A stretch of DNA of 64,000 bases from a virus: the IMG/VR virus record IMGVR_UViG_3300038856_000064, positions 62,001-126,000 of that record; one strand, written 5' to 3'. A program made the translations under genes and the position numbers. Each line of letters starts with the position of its first letter. Position 1 is the first letter of the stretch. Below the pieces are notes generated by a model, which did no database searches, was not told where the DNA came from, and worked only from the letters and a program-made list of their open reading frames with translations. Positions 15,646 through 24,278 of the stretch are shown here, piece by piece.

Positions 15646-17519
15646 ACTATCATAGCCTCAAAAGAGTCTCCATTGTCTTGTTCATTAGTACTAGGTGCCA
15701 AAGTCTTACTTCCTGCACGCAAACGCTCTACTTGATTCTGCGCCTCAGCCTGTTGACGGAAGTAGTTTGCGACCTCCTCGCGTGTCTTCTGAGCCGGGAC
15801 TCCACGAGAGAGTTCAACAGCTAGTTTTTGCAACCATGTCCTTCGACCATCCTCATCAATATCGTGCTCACCACTATAGCCTAATAGTTTGGTATAACAC
15901 CAGACAACGAACTCTTCATTCGTCATGCCTGGATCTGGCTGCTGCATATCGATATCAATTAGGCTAACGTCCCTATCCCATGTTTCGTCACGATCAAGTG
16001 GAGTGATGTGATCTAGAATAAATTCCCAAGTCTTCCAGGTCTTATCCCAATCATAGTGTTCTTCGGCACATTCACGAGCCTCTGCCTTCATACGAGATAA
16101 GCGCTCATGATCACCTAGTAACTCGCCCATCTTTTTAGCGCAGTCTTCCATTGATGTGTGTGCTCTCCAACAGGTTGTCTCGGGCTCTTCATAAAGATAT
16201 GCCACGTCCATGACCTCTCCACCCTTATGAACACTATAAGTTTTCTTATTGATGTGATCATAATCTGGAACCCTACCCTTTTCAGAAATGGCGGCATAGT
16301 CTGTCACTAATACAGGAACACCACAGGCTTTGGCTTCTTGTACGGGCATTCCGCAGCCTTCGGCGATACTCATCTGCACCATTAGATCAGCCATACCATA
16401 TACCTCTGCTAGTTGCTCTCTGGTGTATCCCGCTCCAGTGGTCGGAGTGCGGGCGCTTTGCTGTCCACACTTGGGACATCTAATTACGGGATGCTGTCGC
16501 AGATTAATAGACGGTGCGATAAACACATCCCCACACTCTGGATTGTGACACATAAAGGTCGAATTGACCTCACGAATAAATCCCTTTCGTGTAATTGGCA
16601 CACCATGATATCCCGTCTGGATGCGAGCTACGGCTCGCGGAAAATCAATCGACATAGCGTTATCTGGCCATGCCGTATGCATTACCAAAATTGACTTTTG
16701 TACGGTCTCATTATCAGGGAACGCACTCTTCATTAAGGCAAATGAACGTAATACTTCGGAGATACGCTTACGTGCTTGATTACGTTGGACTAATAGAATA
16801 ATAGGAATGTCTGGTCTAAGGCCCCACTTCTTTTTAAGTGCTGCCTTTTCTTCGTCAGAACGCGGACGGAAGGTCTTAAGGTCGACACCTGGACGAAGTG
16901 GAACAGGATGTAGCTTGCCTGGCGCCTTGTCAATTCCAATAAAGCCTGGCTTATCTGGCGGGCTTGTGCGTAGCTCTAGTCGTGGCGAAGATTTTCGTAA
17001 TGAATCAATACCAAAGTCTGAGTATGCCATCACATATGTAGCACTATTGAACGTAGAAATCCACTCCTCTTTTTGAGGAATAGAGTCTACGGTCGGCATG
17101 ATAAGCCAACTAAAGTATTTACGAAATGGGCTACGCTCTTGAAAGGCAAGCATCCACCAGTCACGAATATCGATTACAATATCTGGTCTAAAATCGCTAA
17201 GAACTTTCTCAAACTTCCAGCGACCAAACTGATTAGTATTCTGTCCTGGCTGCGCTGGGTCAGCCTGATTAAAAATCTGCTCCTCTTCCGGAGTCATGGG
17301 TTGATTACCATAAAACTTCCAGCGGCCAGCAACGAAATCTCTTGCGCGAGGATCATCATCCCTAACATACGAACCAAGCTCTGCGATCTCATACTTGCCC
17401 GTTGCGGCTAATCGCGGCAATAACTCTCTATAAATATTGGAGAATCCCGTATTTAGGGACGACGCCTCGCCTACAAACAAGATACGCTTTTTATAATTTT
17501 CCTGATTCTCAATTCCCAT
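15642..17519 (-). CDS. Large family 4 glycosyltransferase with inserted zinc ribbon
   Basis: 625 aa. The N-terminal GT-B domain starts ILFVGEASSLNTGFSNIYREL. The C-terminal domain has the donor signature SIAEGCGMPVQEAKACGVPV (about residues 389-408). Between the two, near residues 323-350, is an unusual insertion with CHNPECGDVF and RCPKCGQQ: four Cys in a CxxxxC...CxxC arrangement typical of zinc ribbons. The last 120 residues are charged and helical and may bind partners. The insert is not a normal part of family 4 enzymes and may bind the acceptor (DNA, protein or glycan). It overlaps the upstream nuclease gene by 11 bases. Confidence 0.85.
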   Translation of the reverse strand: MGIENQENYKKRILFVGEASSLNTGFSNIYRELLPRLAATGKYEIAELGSYVRDDDPRARDFVAGRWKFYGNQPMTPEEEQIFNQADPAQPGQNTNQFGRWKFEKVLSDFRPDIVIDIRDWWMLAFQERSPFRKYFSWLIMPTVDSIPQKEEWISTFNSATYVMAYSDFGIDSLRKSSPRLELRTSPPDKPGFIGIDKAPGKLHPVPLRPGVDLKTFRPRSDEEKAALKKKWGLRPDIPIILLVQRNQARKRISEVLRSFALMKSAFPDNETVQKSILVMHTAWPDNAMSIDFPRAVARIQTGYHGVPITRKGFIREVNSTFMCHNPECGDVFIAPSINLRQHPVIRCPKCGQQSARTPTTGAGYTREQLAEVYGMADLMVQMSIAEGCGMPVQEAKACGVPVLVTDYAAISEKGRVPDYDHINKKTYSVHKGGEVMDVAYLYEEPETTCWRAHTSMEDCAKKMGELLGDHERLSRMKAEARECAEEHYDWDKTWKTWEFILDHITPLDRDETWDRDVSLIDIDMQQPDPGMTNEEFVVWCYTKLLGYSGEHDIDEDGRRTWLQKLAVELSRGVPAQKTREEVANYFRQQAEAQNQVERLRAGSKTLAPSTNEQDNGDSFEAMIV

Positions 17520-18699
17520 AATCTATCCTTTCGAGCATAATTTCTTCATTATCGTTACGTATAAATCCAACAATTTTATTATTTAAAAAATAAGCTGGAT
17601 AACTTGGCCGCCAATCTAATTTATCAATACCTAAACGCATAATCAATGGAAGCAAGTCTTTTAATGTACATTCTTTTAATACCAATTGAGAATTTTCTAT
17701 ACTAAGATTAAGTTTAGTAATTGGATCATCAGTAGGTATCAAGATCACATAATTATAATTGTTACTTTTATAAAAATGCAATTTCTCTACATGTGTTGAA
17801 TTCTTAAACGAATCCCTCCACTCCCCCATTCCGTCATACTCTACCCATAGTTCATTGGGGACACCCTCTTGGGGTGGAATATAAAAATCGCAAGTCCACT
17901 TACGATCCTTACAGACGCGCTTATGTGGCTCATAATCAATAAAGTTAGTGAATAAAATATTTGCAACATCAGCCTCTAGTGCCGAGTCATACCAATGTCC
18001 GTCTAGAGCTAATTTATGACGACTAGGATCTAGACCCGCTAAACTTAAGGCATTAATAAAAGATCCGAAACGATCAAAATAAGTTTTATCACTCGGTTGA
18101 TCTAGGTCATACTTAGTGACGGTTCGCCCTAGTTGCTCTGATTTTCTACGCAAATATTGCAATAACTCCTCATCTGTATAATGGAATCGATTAGTATACT
18201 TAATATTGGCACAAAGACATGCCTCCTCCCAAGTAGAAAATATTGCATAAAACTTTGTAGAACTCTGTAATAAAGATGTTTTTTCAATATAATCAGTCAT
18301 GCTACTAGGACAAATTTCCCTGATGTCTTGTACAATTCTATCTTTAGTAACTAATAGTCCAGCACGATCCAAGGCTATATTCCATTTATTAAACCTATTA
18401 GAAATAGCGTCTGCGGAATAGTTACCATACTTGGAATATTGCTGCATTGAGGGAGTCTTTCCTAATATACCGGCAACCCTCTTGATGTCGTCTAAATATT
18501 GCTGATCAGAAATGTGGGTTTGCCACGATGGGGCAATATGACAATAACTTGTCAAAAATTGATTCCAGCGAATATCCATCTTGCGCAACATATGCTCGAC
18601 ATTATATTTACCATACTTTTTGTATAGCTTCATAGTTATGCGTCCCCGCTCATGACGAACACTACGTACATCTTCGATAACTTCTTGAAGATCGACCAC
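17509..18699 (-). CDS. Putative homing endonuclease: repeat DNA-binding region plus Vsr/EDxHD-type nuclease
   Basis: 396 aa from a GTG at 18699 with GAGG ahead of it. Residues 1-230 hold several copies of the short homing-endonuclease-associated repeat (pattern I-x-x-V-x-x-x-x-G-x-x-x-T-x-x-x-Y-x-K-Y-G-x-Y). The C-terminal nuclease domain (about 245-300) reads DSALEADVANILF, NFIDYEPHKRVC, DRKWTCDFYIP and LWVEYDGMGE, i.e. the E...D...E-x-D ligands of PD-(D/E)XK Vsr-like enzymes. The core matches the gene at 61425-62954 closely. It sits between the sigma factor and the glycosyltransferases and is probably a selfish element tolerated at a gene junction. Confidence 0.8.
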   Translation of the reverse strand: MVDLQEVIEDVRSVRHERGRITMKLYKKYGKYNVEHMLRKMDIRWNQFLTSYCHIAPSWQTHISDQQYLDDIKRVAGILGKTPSMQQYSKYGNYSADAISNRFNKWNIALDRAGLLVTKDRIVQDIREICPSSMTDYIEKTSLLQSSTKFYAIFSTWEEACLCANIKYTNRFHYTDEELLQYLRRKSEQLGRTVTKYDLDQPSDKTYFDRFGSFINALSLAGLDPSRHKLALDGHWYDSALEADVANILFTNFIDYEPHKRVCKDRKWTCDFYIPPQEGVPNELWVEYDGMGEWRDSFKNSTHVEKLHFYKSNNYNYVILIPTDDPITKLNLSIENSQLVLKECTLKDLLPLIMRLGIDKLDWRPSYPAYFLNNKIVGFIRNDNEEIMLERIDYGN

Positions 18700-18708
18700 A
18701 AGCAGCCT

Positions 18709-19335
18709 CTAGTTGTCCTGTCCCCAAGACAAAATCTTATCTTTAACAGATGCCTTAATGGCATAAAGAGATGTTCTACTCAACTCCATAGCATCCATAA
18801 TTTCATCTACCGTCTTACTAGTAGTTACAAGATTAACGAATTCCATTTCTGATTCGTCTAATCCAATCTCATCTAGCATACGATGAATGGTGTCCTCGTC
18901 CATACTTAATGCCCCGGCAGGAAGCTCAATACTATCCAAATCTATTGAACCGCCATCTATCAACCCCAAGAGCGCATTAAATGTTGCCTGTGTTCTTATC
19001 CCAAGGCGAGACATGATATCCTTGTCGCTTAACCCGTCAAGCTTTAGCCTTCTTATGGCATTTGCTTGGCGACGCACTCTTTCGTCAGTAGTAAAAACTC
19101 CACTAAACGAATTAGCCTGCTCAAGCAATGCATTACGAACGCACTTGCGTATATAGGATGGAAGAGATCCTAGTGATGGATCATAAGTCTTGAGCGCTAA
19201 GACTAGCGCCATAGCGCCAACCTGCTGTAGGTCTTGTGTATCAACTACTGAGGTATTATTTACTACAATAGAATTAATTAGTGCTCTGATCAAACCACGA
19301 TGCCTCAGGTATGTCTTTTCAGTAGGGTCTTCCAT
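18709..19335 (-). CDS. RNA polymerase sigma factor
   Basis: 208 aa. Region 2 is seen at residues 28-75: the helix ending DLQQVGAMALVLALKTYDPS and then LPSYIRKCVRNALLEQ, matching sigma 2.2-2.4. A region 3-like stretch follows (TDERVRRQANAIRRLKLDGL). Region 4 is at the C-terminus, LDESEMEFVNLVTTSKTVDE with an HTH through MELSRTSLYAIKASVKDK. Domain 1.1 is absent, as in short alternative sigma factors. It should steer host RNA polymerase to phage promoters; whether class 1 or class 2 is not visible. It lies downstream of class 1 promoter C, with SSB before it and the nuclease after it. Confidence 0.85.
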   Translation of the reverse strand: MEDPTEKTYLRHRGLIRALINSIVVNNTSVVDTQDLQQVGAMALVLALKTYDPSLGSLPSYIRKCVRNALLEQANSFSGVFTTDERVRRQANAIRRLKLDGLSDKDIMSRLGIRTQATFNALLGLIDGGSIDLDSIELPAGALSMDEDTIHRMLDEIGLDESEMEFVNLVTTSKTVDEIMDAMELSRTSLYAIKASVKDKILSWGQDN

Positions 19336-19352
19336 CCTATGGTGTAATTGTA

Positions 19353-19745
19353 TCAGAATGGGATGGTTGCTTCCTCAGAGTCGGCAACCTTTCCACTGTT
19401 CGTCTGACCACTTGAGTTGCTTGTCTCCTCATCGGGACGACGAGTGCTAGTGGTCGCCGTGATGCTACTAACGATTAGCTGAAAATGATTAACGCGCTTG
19501 CCATCCTTTTCGTAGCTATCCTGATCTAGATCACCAGTGACAAAAATTCCCATACCTTGTGAAAAATCACGCATGATATCAGCGCGCTTACCCCACGCAA
19601 TACAATCGATAAAGTTTGCCTTACGGTTATCACCGCGCCCACGATTATATGCTACCGAGAAAAGGGCACGCTGCTTATCACCCTCACCAAAAAACTTTGG
19701 GTCGCGAGTTAAACGACCGACTACAAATCCTAGACCTTGATCCAT
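19353..19745 (-). CDS. ssb: Single-stranded DNA-binding protein
   Basis: 130 aa, bacterial SSB-type OB fold. GFVVGRLTRDPKFFGEGDKQ at the start, FSVAYNRGRGDNRKANFIDC and GIFVTGDLDQDSYEKDGKR are the canonical strands. A disordered Ser/Gly/Glu-rich linker follows and the protein ends EEATIPF. That keeps the acidic-hydrophobic tip by which SSB recruits replication proteins. It protects ssDNA during phage replication. Located directly before the sigma factor, in the transcript from promoter C. Confidence 0.95.
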   Translation of the reverse strand: MDQGLGFVVGRLTRDPKFFGEGDKQRALFSVAYNRGRGDNRKANFIDCIAWGKRADIMRDFSQGMGIFVTGDLDQDSYEKDGKRVNHFQLIVSSITATTSTRRPDEETSNSSGQTNSGKVADSEEATIPF

Positions 19746-19754
19746 TGCTTTCTC

Positions 19755-20261
19755 CTATTGACTTGGTTTTTTAACTGCTAAACATATTCCGGAGGCTCTA
19801 ACCTGAACGAGACTCAAGAAGTCATCTAGTATGCCATCGCTTTCTGCTAGATCAATTAATTGACTAGTTAACGTTCCTCGCTCATCATACAAACTGTATA
19901 ACTTAAGAAGCGAGTCCTGTTGTGCAACAAAGCTCTGAATATCAACTTCGTTACCCTTAAAAGTTGGTGGCAAAAATTGTATATCGGAGATGGTATCTCC
20001 AACATGATTAACGATGGTTAAGTCTCCTTGCTTAACCTCAAGAGTTCTTACTAAACTACTGACGATCATTCGAACGAGATGTTCTGCCGCCAGGTCTGTG
20101 ACCATTATAGGGCCTTCGCTAAAGGATGTCATAAATCCAGTAGCCCCCTCCTCATCAAAGACACACCATTGCAAATCCATTGATTGTTTTTCTTTTTTAT
20201 CCACGATCGCAATCTTAATTGTGCCATGGATACCATCAATAGTTGCGGTGATTTTAGTCAT
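19755..20261 (-). CDS. Hypothetical protein from a leaderless mRNA, 168 aa
   Basis: First gene after class 1 promoter C. Its ATG lies exactly 6 bp after the -10 element, there is no ribosome binding site, and the TAG within the promoter block closes the frame 18 bases upstream, so translation must begin at this ATG. The protein (TKITATIDGIHGTIKIAI start) looks alpha/beta with no catalytic motif or membrane segment. Being first in the SSB/sigma transcript suggests a replication or regulatory role; nothing more specific can be said. Confidence 0.7.
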   Translation of the reverse strand: MTKITATIDGIHGTIKIAIVDKKEKQSMDLQWCVFDEEGATGFMTSFSEGPIMVTDLAAEHLVRMIVSSLVRTLEVKQGDLTIVNHVGDTISDIQFLPPTFKGNEVDIQSFVAQQDSLLKLYSLYDERGTLTSQLIDLAESDGILDDFLSLVQVRASGICLAVKKPSQ

Positions 20262-20267
20262 ATATCT

Positions 20268-20295
20268 ATTATGTGTCTAAATGCTAATTCCGTAT
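20268..20295 (-). promoter_or_regulatory. Class 1 phage promoter C, leaderless type
   Basis: Minus-strand -35 ATACGG (20290-20295), 16-bp spacer, -10 CATAAT (20268-20273) in TAGACACATAATA. The -10 is 6 bases from the ATG at 20261. It lies in the 45-bp gap after the 73-aa gene and drives the SSB, sigma, nuclease and glycosyltransferase run. Confidence 0.88.
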
Positions 20296-20306
20296 GTCTT
20301 TTTTAC

Positions 20307-20528
20307 TTATTCTTCTGCCACTTGGCGCTCTAGGACAATATACGGAAAATTAAATCCCTGCCAAACAGCCGTCCACCCCTCATCTTTAGATAGCTTGTTA
20401 AGCCAATCAAAGAATCCAGAAGCGCTTAGTGTTGCCGGCTGATCAGGACTCGATAACTGTTGTAGCTGCATTAATTTTTCCTGAACTTCCTTCGGCACCT
20501 CTACCTCTTTATATTCCGTATAACTCAT
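20307..20528 (-). CDS. Hypothetical small protein, 73 aa
   Basis: Helical N-terminus (YKEVEVPKEVQEKLMQLQQL), then a Trp-rich part (FFDWLNKLSKDEGWTAVWQG). The start overlaps the polymerase stop by 4 bases, so it is translated with the polymerase. Last gene of the replication transcript before promoter C. No known family. Confidence 0.65.
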   Translation of the reverse strand: MSYTEYKEVEVPKEVQEKLMQLQQLSSPDQPATLSASGFFDWLNKLSKDEGWTAVWQGFNFPYIVLERQVAEE

Positions 20529-23500
20529 AACAACCTCATATTTTTAATGATTAACCCACGATCGGACATTGTTCCCTGAACCGATACAATGTCTCCTACG
20601 TCTATCCCCATTGACTTCATCTTGTCATAACTATCTGGAAATACACACGATCCATCTAGACTATAAGTTGAGTCACTGATGGTAACAAATGCCATTTGGC
20701 GGCCTTGCGTCTTGCCACGCTTAACCGTTGTCTCCTTTACGGCCTCAACCACGACGCATAGCTGTACTGGCGCACCAGGCTTTAAGGAACCCGAACCAAC
20801 GTCCCTACAGGTATGTCGTGCTCCGCTCATTGCGCGCTCTAGATCAGCCATACTGCCCGACAGCGTAGCCCCTAAGTATTGCTTCTCCCACATTAGAATC
20901 TGGGCTACTGTATCTCTGAAAGACTCGCCATTAAACTCATCTAGTAGCTCCCTTATCTTTGCTCTGCGTCTTACATTAGGCGGCTTGATATTATTAGCCT
21001 TTCGCTCATCTACCGTAGAGTCATCTGCCAGTGCTCTTAGTCGCTCTTCTAGATCGCCAGTATAATTTACTAGGCTCTCTTTTTCCTTATCTGTGATGGC
21101 GCTCCAAAGTGTATACTGAGCCTTCATGGCACGCCTAGAGATACCGAACTTGTCTAATGCTCCAGCACAAATGAATGCATCTATAACTTGCTTATTCATT
21201 TTGTTTTTATCAGCTAGATTAAGAAACTCAGTGAACGATCCCGCATCCTTACAGGCCAAGATAGACTTTTCAGCAGCCGACCCCACACCCTTTATATGAA
21301 GGAAACCATAAGATATGGTATCAGGACCTGTAATAGAAAAATCCATGTCGCTAGACTCGATACGTGGCGGGGTTACATCGATATCCTTTAATTTGCCATC
21401 GTTTACAAACTGCGCAATAACATCCTGCGGCTTTCGATCTTGACCAGCCTTATCCTTCGCGTGCATTAGGTTAGCACACAAGAACTCAATAAAGTAGTTT
21501 GCCTTTACCCAAGCAGTTCGATATGCCATTACAGCATAACCTACGGCGTGGGATTTGTTGAACCCATATCCAGCTTGCTTTTCAATCCATCCCCAAATCT
21601 CATCGGCCACCTCTTTGGAAACGTTTTTTGTGGCCCCATCCATAAACTCCTTACGCTTCTCTCGCAACTCCTCGGGCTTTTTCTTACCAATAACCTTACG
21701 CACCGCGTCAGCATTCTTAAGGTCCATCCCGGCGATCTTTTGACAGATAGCCATCACCTGTTCTTGAAACAATAAGATGCCCTTAGTGGGTTTCAAAATT
21801 GGCTCTAGGATTGGATTGATATAGCTTGGCTGCTCCTCATTGTTCCTAATTTTGGCATAGGTATCAGCCATCCCCGTATCTAGACAAGACGGCCTGATAA
21901 TTGCTACCAACTCAGCGATCTCATGGACTGACTGTGGCTTACACTTTTTAGACCACGACTTACCCAAATTAGACTCTAGTTGGAATACACCCTGATTATA
22001 GCCATTGGATAATAAGTCAAATACCTTCTTATCATCTAGAGGTAATTCTGATAGGTTATACTCTTTATCGTGACGCCCTTTGATTATTTTTAATGCAGTC
22101 TTTAGGACATCCAGTGTTGCAAGTCCGAGAATGTCAACCTTAAGAAATCCCATGGCATCAATAGAGTCCATGTCCCAACCACAGATAAGGTCATCTTTGT
22201 TAGTTCCCTTAACTAAAGGAATCCCAGCATCGCCAAAATCCTTATCTGAGATAACTACAGCCGCTGCGTGCATACCACTAGTCTTATAGCACCCCTCAAG
22301 TCTCTGCGCAATATCAAAGAGTTCCCTCCATGACGTTGTACGAATTACTCTTCCGCCCCTAACAATATCAAACTTCTTATCATCTTCGGAATATTCCTTC
22401 AATTTAGGAACTGCGGCGATTGCCTCTTTCAAACTAATTGAGCCATGATCTTCGTTTTTAGCAGGGATCAAACCTGCAATAATGTTTTTTGTATTCTCAT
22501 CAATGCCGGCAACCTTAAGTACGTCACGTATTACCTGTTTTGCACCTAGAGATAATAATGTCACGACTTGCGCTACTCGCTCATCACCGAATCGTTCCCT
22601 AATGTAAGCAATAACCTCGCCACGGCGTCCCTTTTCGATGTCAGTATCAATATCTGGCATAGACCCTTTGCGACCGACATTATAAAATCGCTCCCAGATG
22701 AGGTCATACTCCAGGGGATCTAATTGTGTAATGCCCAATAAGTAAGAAACAAACGAGCCAGCGGCTGAACCACGACCAGGACTCATATCAATATCATTGT
22801 CACGGCAATAGTCAGTAATATCAGATACAATTAGAAAATAATCTTCTAGGCCGGCAGACTCGATGTCGGCAAGCTCATGCTTAACTCGCGCAGCATACTC
22901 GCCCTTAGGATCCTTAATATTACGACGCCTCCAACCCTCGCGAAGCTTCTCTTTAAGAAGCTCTATGGATGGCCTTGGGTCATCACTTGGATACTTGGGT
23001 AGTCGCATTTTGTGTAGTTGTAACTCAGCATTACATCTAGATGCTATGACTCTTGTTTGATCAACCTCTTCTGGTAATAGACTAGACTCTTCTAGCCACT
23101 CTTCTCTATTCTTGATATAAAACTCATCAGTCGAGAATCCATGACTTCCTTCTTCTGCTGCTACCTTGCCAAATGCCATAGCCTTTAAAAATGCATGCGC
23201 CTTAGCATCTTCTTTTTTGACATAATGGAAGTCTTGCGTGGCAACTGTCTTAACACCTATCTTTGAGGCCAAATCCCGAATTCTAGGATTAACGATCTTT
23301 TGTTCATCTATGCCACCGTCCTGTACCTCTAGAAAAAGATTATTGGGACCCATGACTTGAACAAGCTTTTGGGCATATTCATATGCCTTGGGTATATTAG
23401 CCGCCTCTTTTAATTGTGACTCCTCACCCTTGCTTTGTGGCCACGTCATCTTATCGAATAGGTGATAGGTGACAGGACCGTTTAGGCATGCAGTAAGGGC

Positions 23501-23896
23501 AATGACGCCCTCCTTATATTGCTCTAGGTCGCTCAGGTCGATACGTGGCTTGTAGTAAGATTTTTGGTTGGCACGAGTAGTTAGACGAATAATATTGTTG
23601 AGCCCCTCTTGATTCTCGGCTAGCAAAACAAGATGATATGCATGCCTTTCTTTGTCTTCATGCCTAAGCGTAAAATAAGCCTCAGTCCCCATGATGGGCT
23701 TAACGTTCTGCTTTTTACACTCTTGATAAAACTCGACCCAACTAAAGATGTTACCATGATTAGTAAGGGCTACGGAATCCATACCTAGCTCCTTAACTCG
23801 TGAGACCATCTCTTTAACTGGTGACATACCATCTAGAAAGGAATGCTGAGAGTGGCAATGCAGCACTACAGGTTGTTTATTTATTCCATCAGTCAT
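20525..23896 (-). CDS. dnaE: DNA polymerase III alpha subunit, DnaE type
   Basis: 1123 aa, close to cellular DnaE. N-terminal PHP domain: VLHCHSQHSFLDGMSPVKEM (residues 11-30) and ALTNHGN. The palm has SPGRGSAAGSFVSYLLG (about 370), the first catalytic pair in SMPDIDTDIEKGRR (about 417) and the third Asp in GFLKVDILGLATL (about 590), so all three catalytic Asp are kept. Helix-hairpin-helix and OB-fold parts follow, ending in SVQGTMSDRGLIIKNMRLL. It should be the phage replicase. No clamp or clamp loader is seen in the window. An internal class 1 site 230 bp upstream may add transcription. Confidence 0.95.
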   Translation of the reverse strand: MTDGINKQPVVLHCHSQHSFLDGMSPVKEMVSRVKELGMDSVALTNHGNIFSWVEFYQECKKQNVKPIMGTEAYFTLRHEDKERHAYHLVLLAENQEGLNNIIRLTTRANQKSYYKPRIDLSDLEQYKEGVIALTACLNGPVTYHLFDKMTWPQSKGEESQLKEAANIPKAYEYAQKLVQVMGPNNLFLEVQDGGIDEQKIVNPRIRDLASKIGVKTVATQDFHYVKKEDAKAHAFLKAMAFGKVAAEEGSHGFSTDEFYIKNREEWLEESSLLPEEVDQTRVIASRCNAELQLHKMRLPKYPSDDPRPSIELLKEKLREGWRRRNIKDPKGEYAARVKHELADIESAGLEDYFLIVSDITDYCRDNDIDMSPGRGSAAGSFVSYLLGITQLDPLEYDLIWERFYNVGRKGSMPDIDTDIEKGRRGEVIAYIRERFGDERVAQVVTLLSLGAKQVIRDVLKVAGIDENTKNIIAGLIPAKNEDHGSISLKEAIAAVPKLKEYSEDDKKFDIVRGGRVIRTTSWRELFDIAQRLEGCYKTSGMHAAAVVISDKDFGDAGIPLVKGTNKDDLICGWDMDSIDAMGFLKVDILGLATLDVLKTALKIIKGRHDKEYNLSELPLDDKKVFDLLSNGYNQGVFQLESNLGKSWSKKCKPQSVHEIAELVAIIRPSCLDTGMADTYAKIRNNEEQPSYINPILEPILKPTKGILLFQEQVMAICQKIAGMDLKNADAVRKVIGKKKPEELREKRKEFMDGATKNVSKEVADEIWGWIEKQAGYGFNKSHAVGYAVMAYRTAWVKANYFIEFLCANLMHAKDKAGQDRKPQDVIAQFVNDGKLKDIDVTPPRIESSDMDFSITGPDTISYGFLHIKGVGSAAEKSILACKDAGSFTEFLNLADKNKMNKQVIDAFICAGALDKFGISRRAMKAQYTLWSAITDKEKESLVNYTGDLEERLRALADDSTVDERKANNIKPPNVRRRAKIRELLDEFNGESFRDTVAQILMWEKQYLGATLSGSMADLERAMSGARHTCRDVGSGSLKPGAPVQLCVVVEAVKETTVKRGKTQGRQMAFVTISDSTYSLDGSCVFPDSYDKMKSMGIDVGDIVSVQGTMSDRGLIIKNMRLL

Positions 23897-24278
23897 CTAA
23901 TTTTAGCCTCTTCTCGCTTTGGTCCTTACCATATCCCCTGTGTCTATCCTCTTGCTTGCTACCGCCCATCTGTTTATTGATACGATCTAGCACGCGCTTG
24001 CGATGACGATCTGCCATTTTCTTTTCTAGCTGCTCTTCCTTGCGCTTGGTATGATCTGGGTTCTGTTGCTGCCAACGCTCCATACTGACATAACCCTTCG
24101 CCCCGCCTAGCGCCTCTGGTGCTTTTATTATGTGTCTATATAGCGAAATCGTATTGCATTTTTTGCAACGTTTGCGCTTGAGACGCCCATCCTCATGAAC
24201 GTACTTGTCATAATCATTTGCGGAAAAAACTTCTACTCTCTCTTCTCCGCACTCAACGCATTTAAAATCGTAAAGCAT
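23889..24278 (-). CDS. FmdB-like zinc-ribbon protein with basic tail
   Basis: 129 aa. The N-terminal zinc ribbon FKCVECGEERVEVFSANDYD ... CKKCN has the CxxC...CxxC pattern of the FmdB family. The rest is strongly basic and charged (WQQQNPDHTKRKEEQLEKKM, RHRKRVLDRI) and probably unstructured or nucleic-acid binding. The gene overlaps the SprT-like gene by one base and the polymerase by 8. A class 1 promoter-like sequence lies inside it at 24127-24154. Role unknown. Confidence 0.75.
   Translation of the reverse strand: MLYDFKCVECGEERVEVFSANDYDKYVHEDGRLKRKRCKKCNTISLYRHIIKAPEALGGAKGYVSMERWQQQNPDHTKRKEEQLEKKMADRHRKRVLDRINKQMGGSKQEDRHRGYGKDQSEKRLKLDD
24127..24154 (-). promoter_or_regulatory. Intragenic class 1 promoter F
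   Basis: Minus-strand -35 ATACGA (24149-24154), 16-bp spacer, -10 CATAAT (24127-24132) in TAGACACATAATA. The 13-base -10 block is identical to that of sites C and E, but the site lies within the zinc-ribbon coding region, about 230 bp upstream of the polymerase ATG. No ATG stands 6 bp downstream. Confidence 0.6.

Noticed and set aside
18709-19352. A class 1-like promoter just before the sigma gene (TGATACAAT near 19340)
   Set aside because: It lacks the GCACGA element at the fixed spacing, so it is not called.
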